Source: Cedecea selenatireducens
Lineage (GTDB): Bacteria; Pseudomonadota; Gammaproteobacteria; Enterobacterales; Enterobacteriaceae
DNA length: 64,000 nucleotides
Direction: 5' to 3'
Assembly (NCBI RefSeq): GCF_042138895.1
Contig: NZ_JBHIKW010000006.1
Location: 186,001 to 250,000, forward strand
Both the position numbers and the translations under genes were made by a program. The notes beneath the pieces are model-generated. The model did no database searches. It was not told where the DNA came from and worked only from the letters and a program-made list of their open reading frames with translations. Positions 24,285 to 33,179 of the stretch are shown here, piece by piece (the first letter of the stretch is position 1; every line of letters begins with the position of its first letter).

Positions 24285-24875
24285 ATGTTTGGCTACCGCA
24301 ATAATGCACCGAAAGTTCGCCTGGTGACCGACAGACTGGTGGTGCGTCTGGTTTATGAGCGAGATGCCTGGCGTATGGCGGATTACTACACCGAAAATCG
24401 CCAATTTCTGAAACCCTGGGAACCCATTCGGGATGAAAGCTACTGTTATCCGTCAGGCTGGCAGGCAAGGCTTGGCATGATCAATGAAATGCACAAGCAG
24501 GGCAGCGCGTATTACTTTGCGCTGCTCGATCCGGAAGAAAAAGAAGTCATCGGCGTGGCTAACTTTTCCAACGTTGTGCGCGGCTCGTTCCATGCCTGCT
24601 ACCTCGGTTACTCCATCGCCGAAAAATGGCAGGGGCAGGGGTTAATGCATGAGGCGCTGACCAGCGCTATTCGCTATATGCAACGTAGCCAGAACGTGCA
24701 CCGCATTATGGCCAACTATATGCCGCATAATCAGCGAAGCGGTGACCTGCTGACGCGCCTGGGCTTTGAGAAAGAAGGCTACGCCAAGGATTATTTGCTG
24801 ATTGACGGCGTGTGGCGGGACCACGTTCTGACCGCGCTCGTCAATAAAGACTGGACCCCAGGTCGTGGAGTTTAA
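24285..24875 (+). CDS. rimJ: Ribosomal protein S5-alanine N-acetyltransferase
   Basis: GNAT-family enzyme that acetylates the N-terminal alanine of ribosomal protein S5. The product is 196 aa (E. coli 194). Acetyl-CoA binding is marked by GYSIAEKWQGQGLMHEAL. Other conserved parts are LVTDRLVVRLVYERDAWRMA, NRQFLKPWEPIRD and YAKDYLLIDGVWRDHVLTAL. It leads an apparent operon with yceH (2-base gap) and mviM (2-base gap). Confidence 0.95.
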   Translation: MFGYRNNAPKVRLVTDRLVVRLVYERDAWRMADYYTENRQFLKPWEPIRDESYCYPSGWQARLGMINEMHKQGSAYYFALLDPEEKEVIGVANFSNVVRGSFHACYLGYSIAEKWQGQGLMHEALTSAIRYMQRSQNVHRIMANYMPHNQRSGDLLTRLGFEKEGYAKDYLLIDGVWRDHVLTALVNKDWTPGRGV

Positions 24876-24877
24876 AA

Positions 24878-25525
24878 ATGAAATATCAGTTAACGGCGGT
24901 TGAAGCCCGCGTGATTGGCAGCCTGTTGGAAAAGCAAATCACTACGCCAGAGCAGTATCCCATGTCGGTCAACGGCGTCGTCACCGCCTGCAACCAGAAA
25001 ACCAACCGTGAACCGGTGATGGAGCTGAAAGAGCACGACGTCCAGGACACGCTGGATGTGTTGCTGAAAAATCATTATCTGCGCACCGTGAGCGGGTTTG
25101 GCAACCGCGTGACCAAATACGAACAACGCTTTTGCAATTCAGAGTTTGGTAATTTGAAGCTGAACCCGGCGGAAGTGGCGGTTATCACCACTTTGCTGCT
25201 GCGGGGCGCGCAAACGCCGGGTGAGCTGCGCAGCCGTGCCGGGAGAATGTTTGAGTTCACCGATATGGCTCAGGTAGAAGCCACGCTGGAAGGGCTTGCA
25301 GGCCGTGATGACGGGCCGTTTGTTGTGCGTCTGCCTCGCGAGCCGGGGAAGCGTGAAAGCCGTTATATGCATCTCTTTAGCGGGGAGGTCGATGCTTCTG
25401 CGATGGCGGAGCAAAACGTAAGTCCGGTTTCAGACTCGCTCCATGCGAGAGTGGACGCGCTGGAGGCTGAAGTTGCCGAACTAAAACAGCGGCTGGATTC
25501 CCTGCTCGCGCATCTGGGAGATTAA
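24878..25525 (+). CDS. yceH: YceH family protein (DUF480)
   Basis: Conserved 215-aa cytoplasmic protein, equal to E. coli in length, built as a tandem winged-helix fold. The function is unknown. Conserved segments are ARVIGSLLEKQITTPEQYPM, NGVVTACNQKTNREPVM and LLLRGAQTPGELRSRAGRMF. A C-terminal heptad-like stretch (LEAEVAELKQRLDSLLAHL) suggests oligomerisation. It sits 2 bases after rimJ and 2 bases before mviM, so it is almost certainly co-transcribed with them. Confidence 0.94.
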   Translation: MKYQLTAVEARVIGSLLEKQITTPEQYPMSVNGVVTACNQKTNREPVMELKEHDVQDTLDVLLKNHYLRTVSGFGNRVTKYEQRFCNSEFGNLKLNPAEVAVITTLLLRGAQTPGELRSRAGRMFEFTDMAQVEATLEGLAGRDDGPFVVRLPREPGKRESRYMHLFSGEVDASAMAEQNVSPVSDSLHARVDALEAEVAELKQRLDSLLAHLGD

Positions 25526-25527
25526 CG

Positions 25528-26454
25528 ATGACGAAATTACGCGTTGGCGTGGTGGGGCTGGGCGGTATCGCGCAGAAAGCCTGGCTGCCGGTTCTTGGCG
25601 CATCCAACGACTGGTCGCTGGTGGGGGCATTTTCGCCGACCAAAGCAAAAGCATTGCCGGTGTGTGAAACCTGGCGCATTCCTTATATCGACTCGCTGAG
25701 CAACCTGGCAGCCCGGTGCGATGCCGTGTTTGTGCATAGCGCCACCAGTTCGCATTTTGCGGTGGTAAGCGAGCTGCTCAACGCCGGCGTTAACGTCTGC
25801 GTGGATAAACCTTTAGCGGAAAACCTGGCCGATGCCGAGCGGCTGGTGGAGCTTGCCGCACGTAAAAAACTTACCCTGATGGTGGGCTTTAACCGCCGTT
25901 TTGCCCCGCGCTATCAGCAATTAAAAGAAAAGCTGTCCGCAGGGGCAGCGTCCCTTCGCATGGATAAACATCGCAGCGACAGCGTTGGCCCGAACGATCT
26001 GCGCTTCACCCTGCTGGATGACTATCTCCACGTGGTGGATACCGCGCTGTGGCTTGGGGGCGGAAATGCCCAGCTGCAAAGCGGGACGCTGCAGACCAAC
26101 GAGCTGGGGCAGATGCTGTATGCCGAGCACCATTTCAGCCAGGGCAATCTGACGATAACGACCAGCATGCATCGCCGGGCCGGGAGCCAGCGCGAGTGGG
26201 TTCAGGCGGTGACGGACGGCGGGCTGTATGAAGTCACCGACATGCGCCAGTGGCAGGAGGAGCGTGGGGCAGGGATAGTCGAACAGCCGATTCCGGGCTG
26301 GCAAACAACGCTGGAACAGCGCGGTTTTGCAGGCTGCGCCCGTCACTTTATCGACTGCGTGGCGAATCAGACGGTTCCGGAAACCTCCGGCGAGCAGGCC
26401 CTGCTGGCGCAGCGCGTCGTGGACAAGCTCTGGCGCGAGGCGATTAACGAATAA
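25528..26454 (+). CDS. mviM: Gfo/Idh/MocA family oxidoreductase MviM
   Basis: NAD(P)-dependent sugar-dehydrogenase-like protein of 308 aa (E. coli 307); the substrate is not established. The Rossmann start is LRVGVVGLGGIAQKAW, the family lysine motif is CVDKPLAENLADAERL, and GFNRRFAPRYQQLKE follows. It is the last gene of the rimJ-yceH-mviM set. A short hairpin (ACGCCTGC/GCAGGCGT, 26524-26542) separates it from murJ. Confidence 0.93.
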   Translation: MTKLRVGVVGLGGIAQKAWLPVLGASNDWSLVGAFSPTKAKALPVCETWRIPYIDSLSNLAARCDAVFVHSATSSHFAVVSELLNAGVNVCVDKPLAENLADAERLVELAARKKLTLMVGFNRRFAPRYQQLKEKLSAGAASLRMDKHRSDSVGPNDLRFTLLDDYLHVVDTALWLGGGNAQLQSGTLQTNELGQMLYAEHHFSQGNLTITTSMHRRAGSQREWVQAVTDGGLYEVTDMRQWQEERGAGIVEQPIPGWQTTLEQRGFAGCARHFIDCVANQTVPETSGEQALLAQRVVDKLWREAINE

Positions 26455-26567
26455 GCTGTAACATATCACGGTAGCAATTCGGCCCCGTATCGGTAGACTA
26501 TGCCGACTTGTCATCATCCATGTACGCCTGCATTGCAGGCGTTCATGTTTGTGGAATAACAGAATAA

Positions 26568-28103
26568 ATGAACCTATTAAAATCGCTGGCGGCCGTCAGC
26601 TCGATGACCATGTTTTCACGCGTGCTTGGCTTTGCACGCGACGCTATTGTGGCGAGGGTATTTGGGGCAGGAATGGCGACGGACGCCTTCTTCGTGGCAT
26701 TTAAGCTGCCGAACCTGCTGCGCCGTATCTTTGCCGAGGGCGCTTTCTCTCAGGCGTTTGTGCCGATTCTGGCCGAATACAAGAGTAAACAGGGTGAAGA
26801 CGCTACCCGCGTGTTTGTCTCCTACGTCTCGGGACTATTGACCCTGGCGCTGGCGCTGGTCACCGTACTCGGCATGCTCGCCGCGCCGTGGGTTATTCTG
26901 GTTACCGCCCCGGGCTTTGCCGACACTGCGGATAAATTCGCGCTGACCTCAAGCCTGCTGCGTATCACCTTCCCGTATATTTTGCTGATTTCGCTGGCGT
27001 CGCTGGTGGGGGCCATCCTGAATACCTGGAACCGTTTCTCGGTCCCGGCGTTTGCCCCGACTTTCCTCAACCTCAGCATGATTGGTTTTGCGCTGTTTGC
27101 TGCCCCGCACTTTAACCCGCCGATTCTGGCGCTGGCCTGGGCGGTAACGGTGGGCGGCGTATTGCAGTTGGCCTACCAGCTGCCGCACCTGAAGAAAATC
27201 GGCATGCTTGTGCTGCCGCGCATCAGCTTTAAAGACGCCGGTGCGATGCGGGTTATCAAGCAGATGGGGCCGGCGATTCTTGGCGTTTCCGTCAGCCAGA
27301 TTTCGCTGATCATCAATACCATTTTTGCCTCTTTCCTGGTGTCCGGCTCGGTCTCCTGGATGTATTATGCCGACCGCCTGATGGAGTTCCCTTCTGGGGT
27401 GCTGGGCGTGGCGTTAGGCACAATTTTGCTGCCGTCGCTGGCGAAGAGCTTTGCCACCGGCAACCACGATGAATACTCGCGCCTGATGGACTGGGGCCTG
27501 CGCCTTTGTTTCCTGCTGGCGCTGCCGAGCGCCGTGGCGCTGGGTATCCTGGCCAAACCGCTGACCGTGTCTTTGTTCCAGTACGGCAAATTCTCTGCTT
27601 TTGATGCCCTGATGACCCAGCGCGCGCTGGTCGCGTACTCCGTCGGCCTGATGGGGCTTATCGTGGTGAAAGTGCTGGCGCCGGGCTTCTATTCACGGCA
27701 GGACATTAAAACGCCGGTGAAGATAGCCATCGTGACGCTGATTTTGACCCAGCTGATGAACCTGGTGTTTATCGGCCCGCTGAAACACGCCGGGCTTTCG
27801 CTGTCGATTGGTCTGGGGGCCTGTATTAACGCCTCGCTGCTTTACTGGCAGCTGCGTAAACAGGATATCTTCAAGCCGCAGGCGGGCTGGGCGCCGTTCC
27901 TACTGCGCCTGGTGGCAGCGGTGGTGGTGATGTCCGCGGTGCTGGTTGGGCTGATGTACGTCATGCCTGCCTGGGATTTAGGCAATATGCCTTATCGACT
28001 GCTGCGGCTGATGGCGGTTGTCGTGGCGGGCGTGGTCGCCTATTTTGCGACGTTGCTGCTGCTGGGCTTCAGGCTGAAAGATTTCGCCCGCCGCACGCTT
28101 TGA
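26568..28103 (+). CDS. murJ: Lipid II flippase MurJ
   Basis: Essential inner-membrane flippase that moves lipid II to the periplasmic face for peptidoglycan synthesis; also called MviN. The product is 511 aa (E. coli 511) with about 14 hydrophobic helices. The central-cavity arginines lie in the conserved N-terminal block (SRVLGFARDAIVARVFG, KLPNLLRRIFAEGAFSQAF). FYSRQDIKTPVKIA in the second half is also conserved. It lies downstream of mviM as in E. coli, but an extra cold-shock gene intervenes before flgN. Confidence 0.96.
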   Translation: MNLLKSLAAVSSMTMFSRVLGFARDAIVARVFGAGMATDAFFVAFKLPNLLRRIFAEGAFSQAFVPILAEYKSKQGEDATRVFVSYVSGLLTLALALVTVLGMLAAPWVILVTAPGFADTADKFALTSSLLRITFPYILLISLASLVGAILNTWNRFSVPAFAPTFLNLSMIGFALFAAPHFNPPILALAWAVTVGGVLQLAYQLPHLKKIGMLVLPRISFKDAGAMRVIKQMGPAILGVSVSQISLIINTIFASFLVSGSVSWMYYADRLMEFPSGVLGVALGTILLPSLAKSFATGNHDEYSRLMDWGLRLCFLLALPSAVALGILAKPLTVSLFQYGKFSAFDALMTQRALVAYSVGLMGLIVVKVLAPGFYSRQDIKTPVKIAIVTLILTQLMNLVFIGPLKHAGLSLSIGLGACINASLLYWQLRKQDIFKPQAGWAPFLLRLVAAVVVMSAVLVGLMYVMPAWDLGNMPYRLLRLMAVVVAGVVAYFATLLLLGFRLKDFARRTL

Positions 28104-28111
28104 TTTTTTCT

Positions 28112-28140
28112 GGGTGGATGACGCTTTCGTCAGGTCACCC
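28112..28140 (+). terminator. Hairpin after murJ
   Basis: Interrupted stem GGGTG...CACCC with inner TGACG/CGTCA and a CTTT loop, 9 bases after the murJ stop. Only TATTCTTT follows, so termination may be partial and allow read-through into the next gene. Confidence 0.5.
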
Positions 28141-28180
28141 TATTCTTTATATGTTGAAAGGTTAATTAGGTGAAAGAGCG

Positions 28181-28663
28181 ATGAGAGGAATAATCACAAC
28201 CTGGTTCGAAGACAAAGGCTTCGGATTTATCAAAGATGAAAACGGCGAGAACCGTTACTTCCATGTGATTAAAGTCGCCAATCCGGAGCTTATCAAAAAG
28301 GATGCGTCGGTGACCTTCGAGCCGGGAACCAATAACAAAGGGCTGTCGGCCTTTGCCGTGAAGGTTGAGCCGGAGAGCAAGCATCTCTTTATCGCCGGCG
28401 AGCGTCTTAAAATCACCTCGATCAAATCTTACGTGGTGTACAGCGAAGAGCAGCCGGCAGACGGCAAGATCGATAAAGAAAACGCGGTGTTGTCGGTTGG
28501 CCTGCTGATGAACAGTATTCGCCCGAAGGCTGAGAAAAAAGAGGGTGAAATGCGTACGGTGAAAAAACTGGCCGTCACCACGTTCCAGGGCGAAACGCAT
28601 CTCTTCTCAGAAGATGAGATTGATATTGAGGCTACGGTAAAAGTCTTGAAATCGCTGAAATAA
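28181..28663 (+). CDS. Cold-shock-domain protein, 160 aa
   Basis: Predicted nucleic-acid-binding protein. The N-terminus resembles a cold-shock domain: GIITTWFEDKGFGFIKDENG contains an RNP1-like KGFGFI, and an RNP2-like RYFHVIKV follows. It departs from small Csp proteins (about 70 aa) by adding some 90 residues with no domain I recognise (LFIAGERLKITSIKSYVVY, FSEDEIDIEATVKVLKSL). A ribosome site (GGTGAAAGAG) precedes ATG 28181. It is not part of the E. coli K-12 murJ-flgN interval, so it is an insertion relative to that reference. An intrinsic terminator follows it directly. Confidence 0.75.
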   Translation: MRGIITTWFEDKGFGFIKDENGENRYFHVIKVANPELIKKDASVTFEPGTNNKGLSAFAVKVEPESKHLFIAGERLKITSIKSYVVYSEEQPADGKIDKENAVLSVGLLMNSIRPKAEKKEGEMRTVKKLAVTTFQGETHLFSEDEIDIEATVKVLKSLK

Positions 28664-28668
28664 ACAAT

Positions 28669-28702
28669 CTGCTGGTCAAGGAGAGCGTTGACCAGCAGTT
28701 TT
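28669..28702. terminator. Terminator between the cold-shock gene and flgN
   Basis: An 11-bp perfect stem, CTGCTGGTCAA with TTGACCAGCAG around an 8-base loop, is followed by TTTT. It lies between the converging cold-shock gene and flgN. Confidence 0.82.
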
Positions 28703-28717
28703 CATCTGGTGGGAAAA

Positions 28718-29143
28718 TCAGATAGTGATTTTTTTACCGCCGCGGTTGCCCTGCGACGTTGCCTGCCCGTCGGCACCATAGAAGTCCGGCGCCTGATGCG
28801 GTTTTAACACGGCAATAGCCTGCTCATTGCGGGCCATCTGATCTTCCAGTAACCAACCGTTGTGCTGGTTAATGTCCCGCAAATGCAGGGTTTTTTGCGT
28901 AATCGTCTGCCAGCGCTGGCTGACGTCCAGGCTGGTGACCGCCCCGGCATTTTGCTCCGCACGACGCTGCTGCTCCAGGTAGTCCAGCGTAGCCAGCAGC
29001 GAGCTTTTATCTTCAGTTATACGTTGCAGCGCATTGCTGTTTATCTGGCCTGCGGAAAGCTGCAGCTGTTCAGCGTCCATCACCTCTTTCAGTGAATTCA
29101 GCACTGCGGTCATTTGGTCCAACACTTCTAACAGACGACTCAC
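28718..29143 (-). CDS. flgN: Flagellar export chaperone FlgN
   Basis: Cytoplasmic chaperone for the hook-filament junction proteins FlgK and FlgL. The 141-aa product (E. coli 138) is largely helical: MSRLLEVLDQMTAVLNSLKE, ITEDKSSLLATLDYLEQQ, NQHNGWLLEDQM and a basic tail GNRGGKKITI. It uses a GTG start at 29143, two bases after the flgM stop, so it depends on flgM translation. Confidence 0.92.
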   Translation of the reverse strand: MSRLLEVLDQMTAVLNSLKEVMDAEQLQLSAGQINSNALQRITEDKSSLLATLDYLEQQRRAEQNAGAVTSLDVSQRWQTITQKTLHLRDINQHNGWLLEDQMARNEQAIAVLKPHQAPDFYGADGQATSQGNRGGKKITI

Positions 29144-29145
29144 CG

Positions 29146-29439
29146 TTAATTACTCGACAAATAGCTTTGGGCTTCCTGGATCAGCGCATCGGCGATCTTG
29201 CCGGTATCCATCTTCAGGTCGCCGTTACGAATAGCCGTCTTCAGGGCTTCAACGCGTTCCATGTTGATATCGCCGCTGCCTGGCTGCATCAGTTTAGCCT
29301 GCGCATCGCTTAACTTTACGCTGGTGCTGTTGGCGGTTGCGGATTTTTCCAGACGGCTTTTCAGCGTCTGTGGATCGCTGGTTTCACGCGGTTGTACGGT
29401 GCTTACCGGTTTCAGTGGCGACGTGCGATCAATGCTCAT
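29146..29439 (-). CDS. flgM: Anti-sigma-28 factor FlgM
   Basis: Binds FliA (sigma-28) and blocks late flagellar transcription until it is exported through the finished hook. The product is 97 aa (E. coli 97): MSIDRTSPLKPVSTVQPRET, then the sigma-binding C-terminal half with VKLSDAQAKLMQPGSGDINM and ALIQEAQSYLSSN. GAGGAGAG precedes the ATG. A sigma-28 promoter 63 bases upstream allows expression with flgN apart from flgA. Confidence 0.94.
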   Translation of the reverse strand: MSIDRTSPLKPVSTVQPRETSDPQTLKSRLEKSATANSTSVKLSDAQAKLMQPGSGDINMERVEALKTAIRNGDLKMDTGKIADALIQEAQSYLSSN

Positions 29440-29501
29440 TGTTCTCTCCTCATCGAGGGGCTCGCGGCGTAAGAGCCAGTCAGTATTATTAATTGATAGT
29501 A

Positions 29502-29528
29502 CTATCGGCAGTCGCCGCGGAATCTTTA
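29502..29528 (-). promoter_or_regulatory. Sigma-28 promoter of flgMN
   Basis: On the minus strand TAAAGATT and GCCGATAG are separated by exactly 11 bases; the enteric sigma-28 consensus is TAAAGTTT-N11-GCCGATAA. Each box has one mismatch. It lies between flgA and flgM, as in Salmonella and E. coli. Confidence 0.85.
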
Positions 29529-29534
29529 AAAAGA

Positions 29535-30194
29535 TTATAGATTAATCAGAATATTCCCATCAGCATCAACCTTCCCGCTTACCACCTGCCCTGAAGACAT
29601 ACGAACGCGGGCATTTTGTGCCACCGCGGCGTTGTTCAGCGCTTTACCTTCACCGTTGACGCTAAAGCCCTCGCCGGAGGCAATCACCTGAACCTGCTGG
29701 CCGGCTTTTACCCGCCAGGCCTGGCGCACCATCGACTGAATAACCGGCTGCCCGGGGGCAATGTCCCGCAGTGACACCGCCTCGGTGGCCTGGTCGAGAC
29801 TCATCATAGTTCTTGGGGGGAGTTGGTCAAGGCGGCCCCGTTTTAACTCTACGCTGCCGGGGTCGATTCTTGCGCCGCGCGCGATTGCCCGACTGGCGAC
29901 GACGTAATCGCCCGTGGCAATGACCTGAACCTGGATAAAGCGTTTGTCGCTGCCGCAGCGCGCCATGACGCTCACGTTACCCCACAGCTTTGCATTTCCC
30001 GGCGTTGAGAATTCGGGCTGAGGGCAGGCGGGAAGCTGGCCGTCTGGCGTTTTCACGTTGACGCTGACGTCATCGCTGATCCCCGCCAGCCGCTGCTGGA
30101 AATACTGCGTCAGCGGCAGATCGAGCGTACCCGCCAGGGCCAGTTGGCTGACCAGCAAACTTGCTACGCCGCTCCAGATTTTCAGGCTTATCAT
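29535..30194 (-). CDS. flgA: Flagellar basal body P-ring formation chaperone FlgA
   Basis: Periplasmic chaperone for assembly of FlgI into the P ring. The product is 219 aa (E. coli 219). The signal peptide is MISLKIWSGVASLLVSQLALA, and the SAF-type domain carries YVVASRAIARGARIDPGSVELKR and ending blocks GQQVQVIASGEGFSVNGEGKALN and VRMSSGQVVSGKVDADG. GGAG precedes the ATG. It diverges from flgB across a 159-base region where an FlhDC-dependent class 2 promoter would be expected; I did not resolve the site. Confidence 0.94.
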   Translation of the reverse strand: MISLKIWSGVASLLVSQLALAGTLDLPLTQYFQQRLAGISDDVSVNVKTPDGQLPACPQPEFSTPGNAKLWGNVSVMARCGSDKRFIQVQVIATGDYVVASRAIARGARIDPGSVELKRGRLDQLPPRTMMSLDQATEAVSLRDIAPGQPVIQSMVRQAWRVKAGQQVQVIASGEGFSVNGEGKALNNAAVAQNARVRMSSGQVVSGKVDADGNILINL

Positions 30195-30353
30195 CGCGCT
30201 TCTCCGTTCTCAGGTTGCGGTGATTTTAACCGTGAGTCGTTTTGATCAAGGCGACAAATAGCGACGTATTTTGCGCTTATTCCACCCATCGCGTACGCGT
30301 AAGGCGCTTTAAGCTTTCGGACGATTCCTAATTCTATGGACCATGGAGGAAGC

Positions 30354-30764
30354 ATGCTCGATAAACTGGACGCCGCACTGCGATTTCAGCAGGAAGCGCT
30401 TAATTTGCGTGCCCAGCGTCAAGAGATCCTGGCCGCGAATATCGCCAATGCCGACACGCCGGGCTTTCAGGCGCGCGATATCGACTTTGCCAGTGAAATG
30501 AAAAAAGTGATGGAGCGCGGACGCGTTGAAGGGGGCGGCATGTCGCTTGCGCTGACTTCGGCTCGCCATATTCCGGCCCAGACCCACTCCACTCCGTCGC
30601 TCGATCTCCTCTACCGCGTACCAGACCAGCCTGCAATGGACGGCAACACCGTCGATATGGACCGCGAACGTACGCAGTTTGCCGATAACAGCCTGAATTA
30701 CCAAACAAACCTCACGGTGCTTGGCGGGCAAATCAAAAGCATGATGTCGGTGCTACAGGGATAA
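30354..30764 (+). CDS. flgB: Flagellar basal body rod protein FlgB
   Basis: Proximal rod subunit of the flagellar basal body, exported through the flagellar type III system. The 136-aa product begins MLDKLDAALRFQQEALNLRAQ and holds the rod signature LAANIANADTPGFQARDIDF. The C-terminal amphipathic segment is QTNLTVLGGQIKSMMSVLQG. ATG 30354 is preceded by GGAGG and matches family starts; an in-frame ATG at 30336 is less likely. It is the first gene of the flgBCDEFGHIJ operon. Confidence 0.94.
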   Translation: MLDKLDAALRFQQEALNLRAQRQEILAANIANADTPGFQARDIDFASEMKKVMERGRVEGGGMSLALTSARHIPAQTHSTPSLDLLYRVPDQPAMDGNTVDMDRERTQFADNSLNYQTNLTVLGGQIKSMMSVLQG

Positions 30765-30767
30765 TCG

Positions 30768-31172
30768 ATGGCCTTACTCAATATTTTCGACATCGCCGGT
30801 TCGGCTATGACCGCCCAGTCCAAGCGTATGAACGTGGCGGCAAGTAACCTCGCCAACGCCGACAGCGTGACCGGGCCAGACGGCCAGCCTTACCGCGCAA
30901 AACAGGTCGTTTTTCAGGTGGACGCAGCACCTGGTGCAGCGACCGGTGGCGTTAAAGTGACCAAAGTGGTGGAGAGCGATGCGCCGGACAAGCTGGTTTT
31001 CCAGCCGGGCAACCCGCTCGCAGACGCGCGCGGCTACGTGCGTATGCCTAACGTAGACGTGGTCGGCGAGATGGTGAACAGCATGTCTGCCTCCCGCAGC
31101 TACCAGGCCAACGTCGAGGTGCTCAACACCGTGAAGGGCATGATGATGAAAACGCTCACTCTCGGTCAGTAA
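30768..31172 (+). CDS. flgC: Flagellar basal body rod protein FlgC
   Basis: Proximal rod subunit, 134 aa (E. coli 134). It has the N-terminal rod motif SAMTAQSKRMNVAASNLANAD, the middle block YRAKQVVFQV and the C-terminal MSASRSYQANVEVLNTVKGM that packs in the rod. It starts 3 bases after the flgB stop, consistent with coupled translation. Confidence 0.95.
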   Translation: MALLNIFDIAGSAMTAQSKRMNVAASNLANADSVTGPDGQPYRAKQVVFQVDAAPGAATGGVKVTKVVESDAPDKLVFQPGNPLADARGYVRMPNVDVVGEMVNSMSASRSYQANVEVLNTVKGMMMKTLTLGQ

Positions 31173-31183
31173 CAGGAGCCTAT

Positions 31184-31882
31184 ATGTCCCTTGCAGTCAA
31201 AATGAACGATCCGACTAACAATGTTGATCCTACGGCTGGCGCATCCAAAAACAGCCTGACGGGCAACAGCGCGGCAGACCTGCAGGGGAGCTTCTTGACC
31301 CTGCTGGTGGCGCAGTTAAAAAACCAGGATCCGACCAACCCAATGCAGAACAACGAACTGACCACGCAGCTGGCGCAGATCAGTACCGTGAGCGGCATCG
31401 AAAAACTCAACACCACGCTGGGTTCTGTCTCCGGCCAGCTGAACCAGAACCAGTCTCTGCAGGCGAGCGCCCTGATTGGTCACGGCGTCATGATCCCCGG
31501 CAACAAAGTGCTGGCAGGCACGGACTCCAAAACCAACACCATCAGCACCACGCCGTTTGGCGTTGAGCTGCAGCAGGCGGCGGATAAAGTCACCGCGACG
31601 ATCTCTGATAAGGACGGCAAAGTGGTCCGCACCATCGAGATTGGCGGCCTGAGCGCCGGGGTTCACACCTTTACCTGGGACGGCAGCGCCAACGACGGCA
31701 CTAACGTGCCGGACGGCTCTTATACCGTAGCAATCAATGCTACCAACGGCGGGACGCAGCTGGTGGCTCAGCCGCTGAACTTCGCCATGGTGAACGGCGT
31801 TATCAACGGCAAAGATGGCGCGAAGCTGGATCTCGGAACCTACGGTTCCACGACCCTTGATGCAATCAGGCAAATTATTTAA
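31184..31882 (+). CDS. flgD: Flagellar hook assembly scaffold FlgD
   Basis: Hook cap that guides FlgE polymerisation and is discarded when the hook is complete. The product is 232 aa (E. coli 231). The conserved N-terminal part is LTLLVAQLKNQDPTNPMQNNE followed by LTTQLAQISTVSGIEKLN. The C-terminal Ig/FlgD domains contain TPFGVELQQAADKVTATI and GVHTFTWDGSANDGT. The short variable linker after residue 12 differs from E. coli, as is usual. Confidence 0.95.
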   Translation: MSLAVKMNDPTNNVDPTAGASKNSLTGNSAADLQGSFLTLLVAQLKNQDPTNPMQNNELTTQLAQISTVSGIEKLNTTLGSVSGQLNQNQSLQASALIGHGVMIPGNKVLAGTDSKTNTISTTPFGVELQQAADKVTATISDKDGKVVRTIEIGGLSAGVHTFTWDGSANDGTNVPDGSYTVAINATNGGTQLVAQPLNFAMVNGVINGKDGAKLDLGTYGSTTLDAIRQII

Positions 31883-31908
31883 GCCTATAACCTTAGCAGG
31901 AGTAAGAC

Positions 31909-33159
31909 ATGGCGTTTTCTCAAGCGGTCAGCGGCTTAAATGCTGCGGCCACCAACCTGGACGTGATTGGTAACAACATTGCCAACTCCGCCACCTACGG
32001 TTTTAAATCCGGCTCGGTCTCTTTTGCCGACATGTTTGCAGGCTCTAAAGTGGGCCTGGGCGTTAAAGTTGCGGGCGTGACCCAAAACTTTGGCGACGGC
32101 ACAACCACCAGCACCGGCCGTGGCCTGGACGTGGCTATCAGCCAGAACGGTTTCTTCCGCCTGGTCGACAGCTCCGGCTCCGTTTTTTACAGCCGTAACG
32201 GTCAGTTCAAGCTGGATGAAAACCGCAACCTGGTGAACATGCAGGGCCTGCAGCTGACCGGTTACCCGGCCACCGGCACCCCGCCAACCATTCAGCAGGG
32301 CGCAAACCCGGTAGGGCTGTCTGTGCCGAATACCCTGATGGCGGCAAAATCCACCACCACGGCGTCCCAGCAGATCAACCTCAACTCTACCGACAAACTG
32401 CCAGCCACTACGCCGTTTGATCCGACCAAAGCGGATAGCTACAACAAGAAGGGCACGGTAACCGTCTATGACAGCCAGGGTAACGCCCACGGCATGGACA
32501 TTTACTACGTGAAGAGCGCGGATAATACCTGGGCAGTTTATACCAAGGATTCCTCTGTTGCGGGTTCAACGGCAACTCCAGCAGGGTTTATGCGTTTCGA
32601 CAATAACGGCAACCTGCAGGGTATTACTGCCAACGCCGCCGACCCGATTCCAAACCCGAACACGCTGCCAACCAGCATCAACGTGACGACCGGCGTGACC
32701 AACGGCGCAACGCCTGCCAGCTTTGCGCTGAGCTTCCAGAACTCCATGCAGCAGAACACCGGCGCGAACAACATCGTTGCCACCCTGCAAAACGGCTATA
32801 AGCCGGGTGACCTGGTTTCTTACCAGATTAACGATGATGGCACCGTGGTCGGCAACTACTCCAACGAGCAGAACCAGCTCCTGGGGCAAATTGTGCTGTC
32901 CAACTTTGCTAACCCTGAAGGTTTGCAGTCTCAGGGCGATAACGTCTGGACCGCGAGCAACTCCTCCGGCGTTGCGCTGCTGGGCCTCGCGGGCACCGGT
33001 AACTTCGGGACGCTGACCAGCGGTGCGCTGGAGTCTTCGAACGTGGATCTGAGTAAAGAACTGGTGAACATGATCGTCGCGCAGCGTAACTATCAGTCGA
33101 ACGCGCAGACCATCAAAACCCAGGACCAGATCCTCAACACCCTGGTTAACCTGCGCTAA
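31909..33159 (+). CDS. flgE: Flagellar hook protein FlgE
   Basis: Hook subunit, 416 aa (E. coli 402). The terminal D0 helices carry the axial motifs SQAVSGLNAAATNLDVIGNN and LVNMIVAQRNYQSNAQTIKT. The central surface-exposed part (about residues 150-290) accounts for the extra length and is the variable region of this family. YSRNGQFKLDENRNLVNMQG and ALLGLAGTGNFGTLTSGALE are conserved. Confidence 0.95.
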   Translation: MAFSQAVSGLNAAATNLDVIGNNIANSATYGFKSGSVSFADMFAGSKVGLGVKVAGVTQNFGDGTTTSTGRGLDVAISQNGFFRLVDSSGSVFYSRNGQFKLDENRNLVNMQGLQLTGYPATGTPPTIQQGANPVGLSVPNTLMAAKSTTTASQQINLNSTDKLPATTPFDPTKADSYNKKGTVTVYDSQGNAHGMDIYYVKSADNTWAVYTKDSSVAGSTATPAGFMRFDNNGNLQGITANAADPIPNPNTLPTSINVTTGVTNGATPASFALSFQNSMQQNTGANNIVATLQNGYKPGDLVSYQINDDGTVVGNYSNEQNQLLGQIVLSNFANPEGLQSQGDNVWTASNSSGVALLGLAGTGNFGTLTSGALESSNVDLSKELVNMIVAQRNYQSNAQTIKTQDQILNTLVNLR

Positions 33160-33179
33160 GCGCCTGAAGGAACGGCTTA

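Noticed and set aside
30195..30353. FlhDC class 2 promoter between flgA and flgB
   Set aside because: Expected from known flagellar regulation, but the degenerate FlhDC boxes could not be placed reliably by eye.
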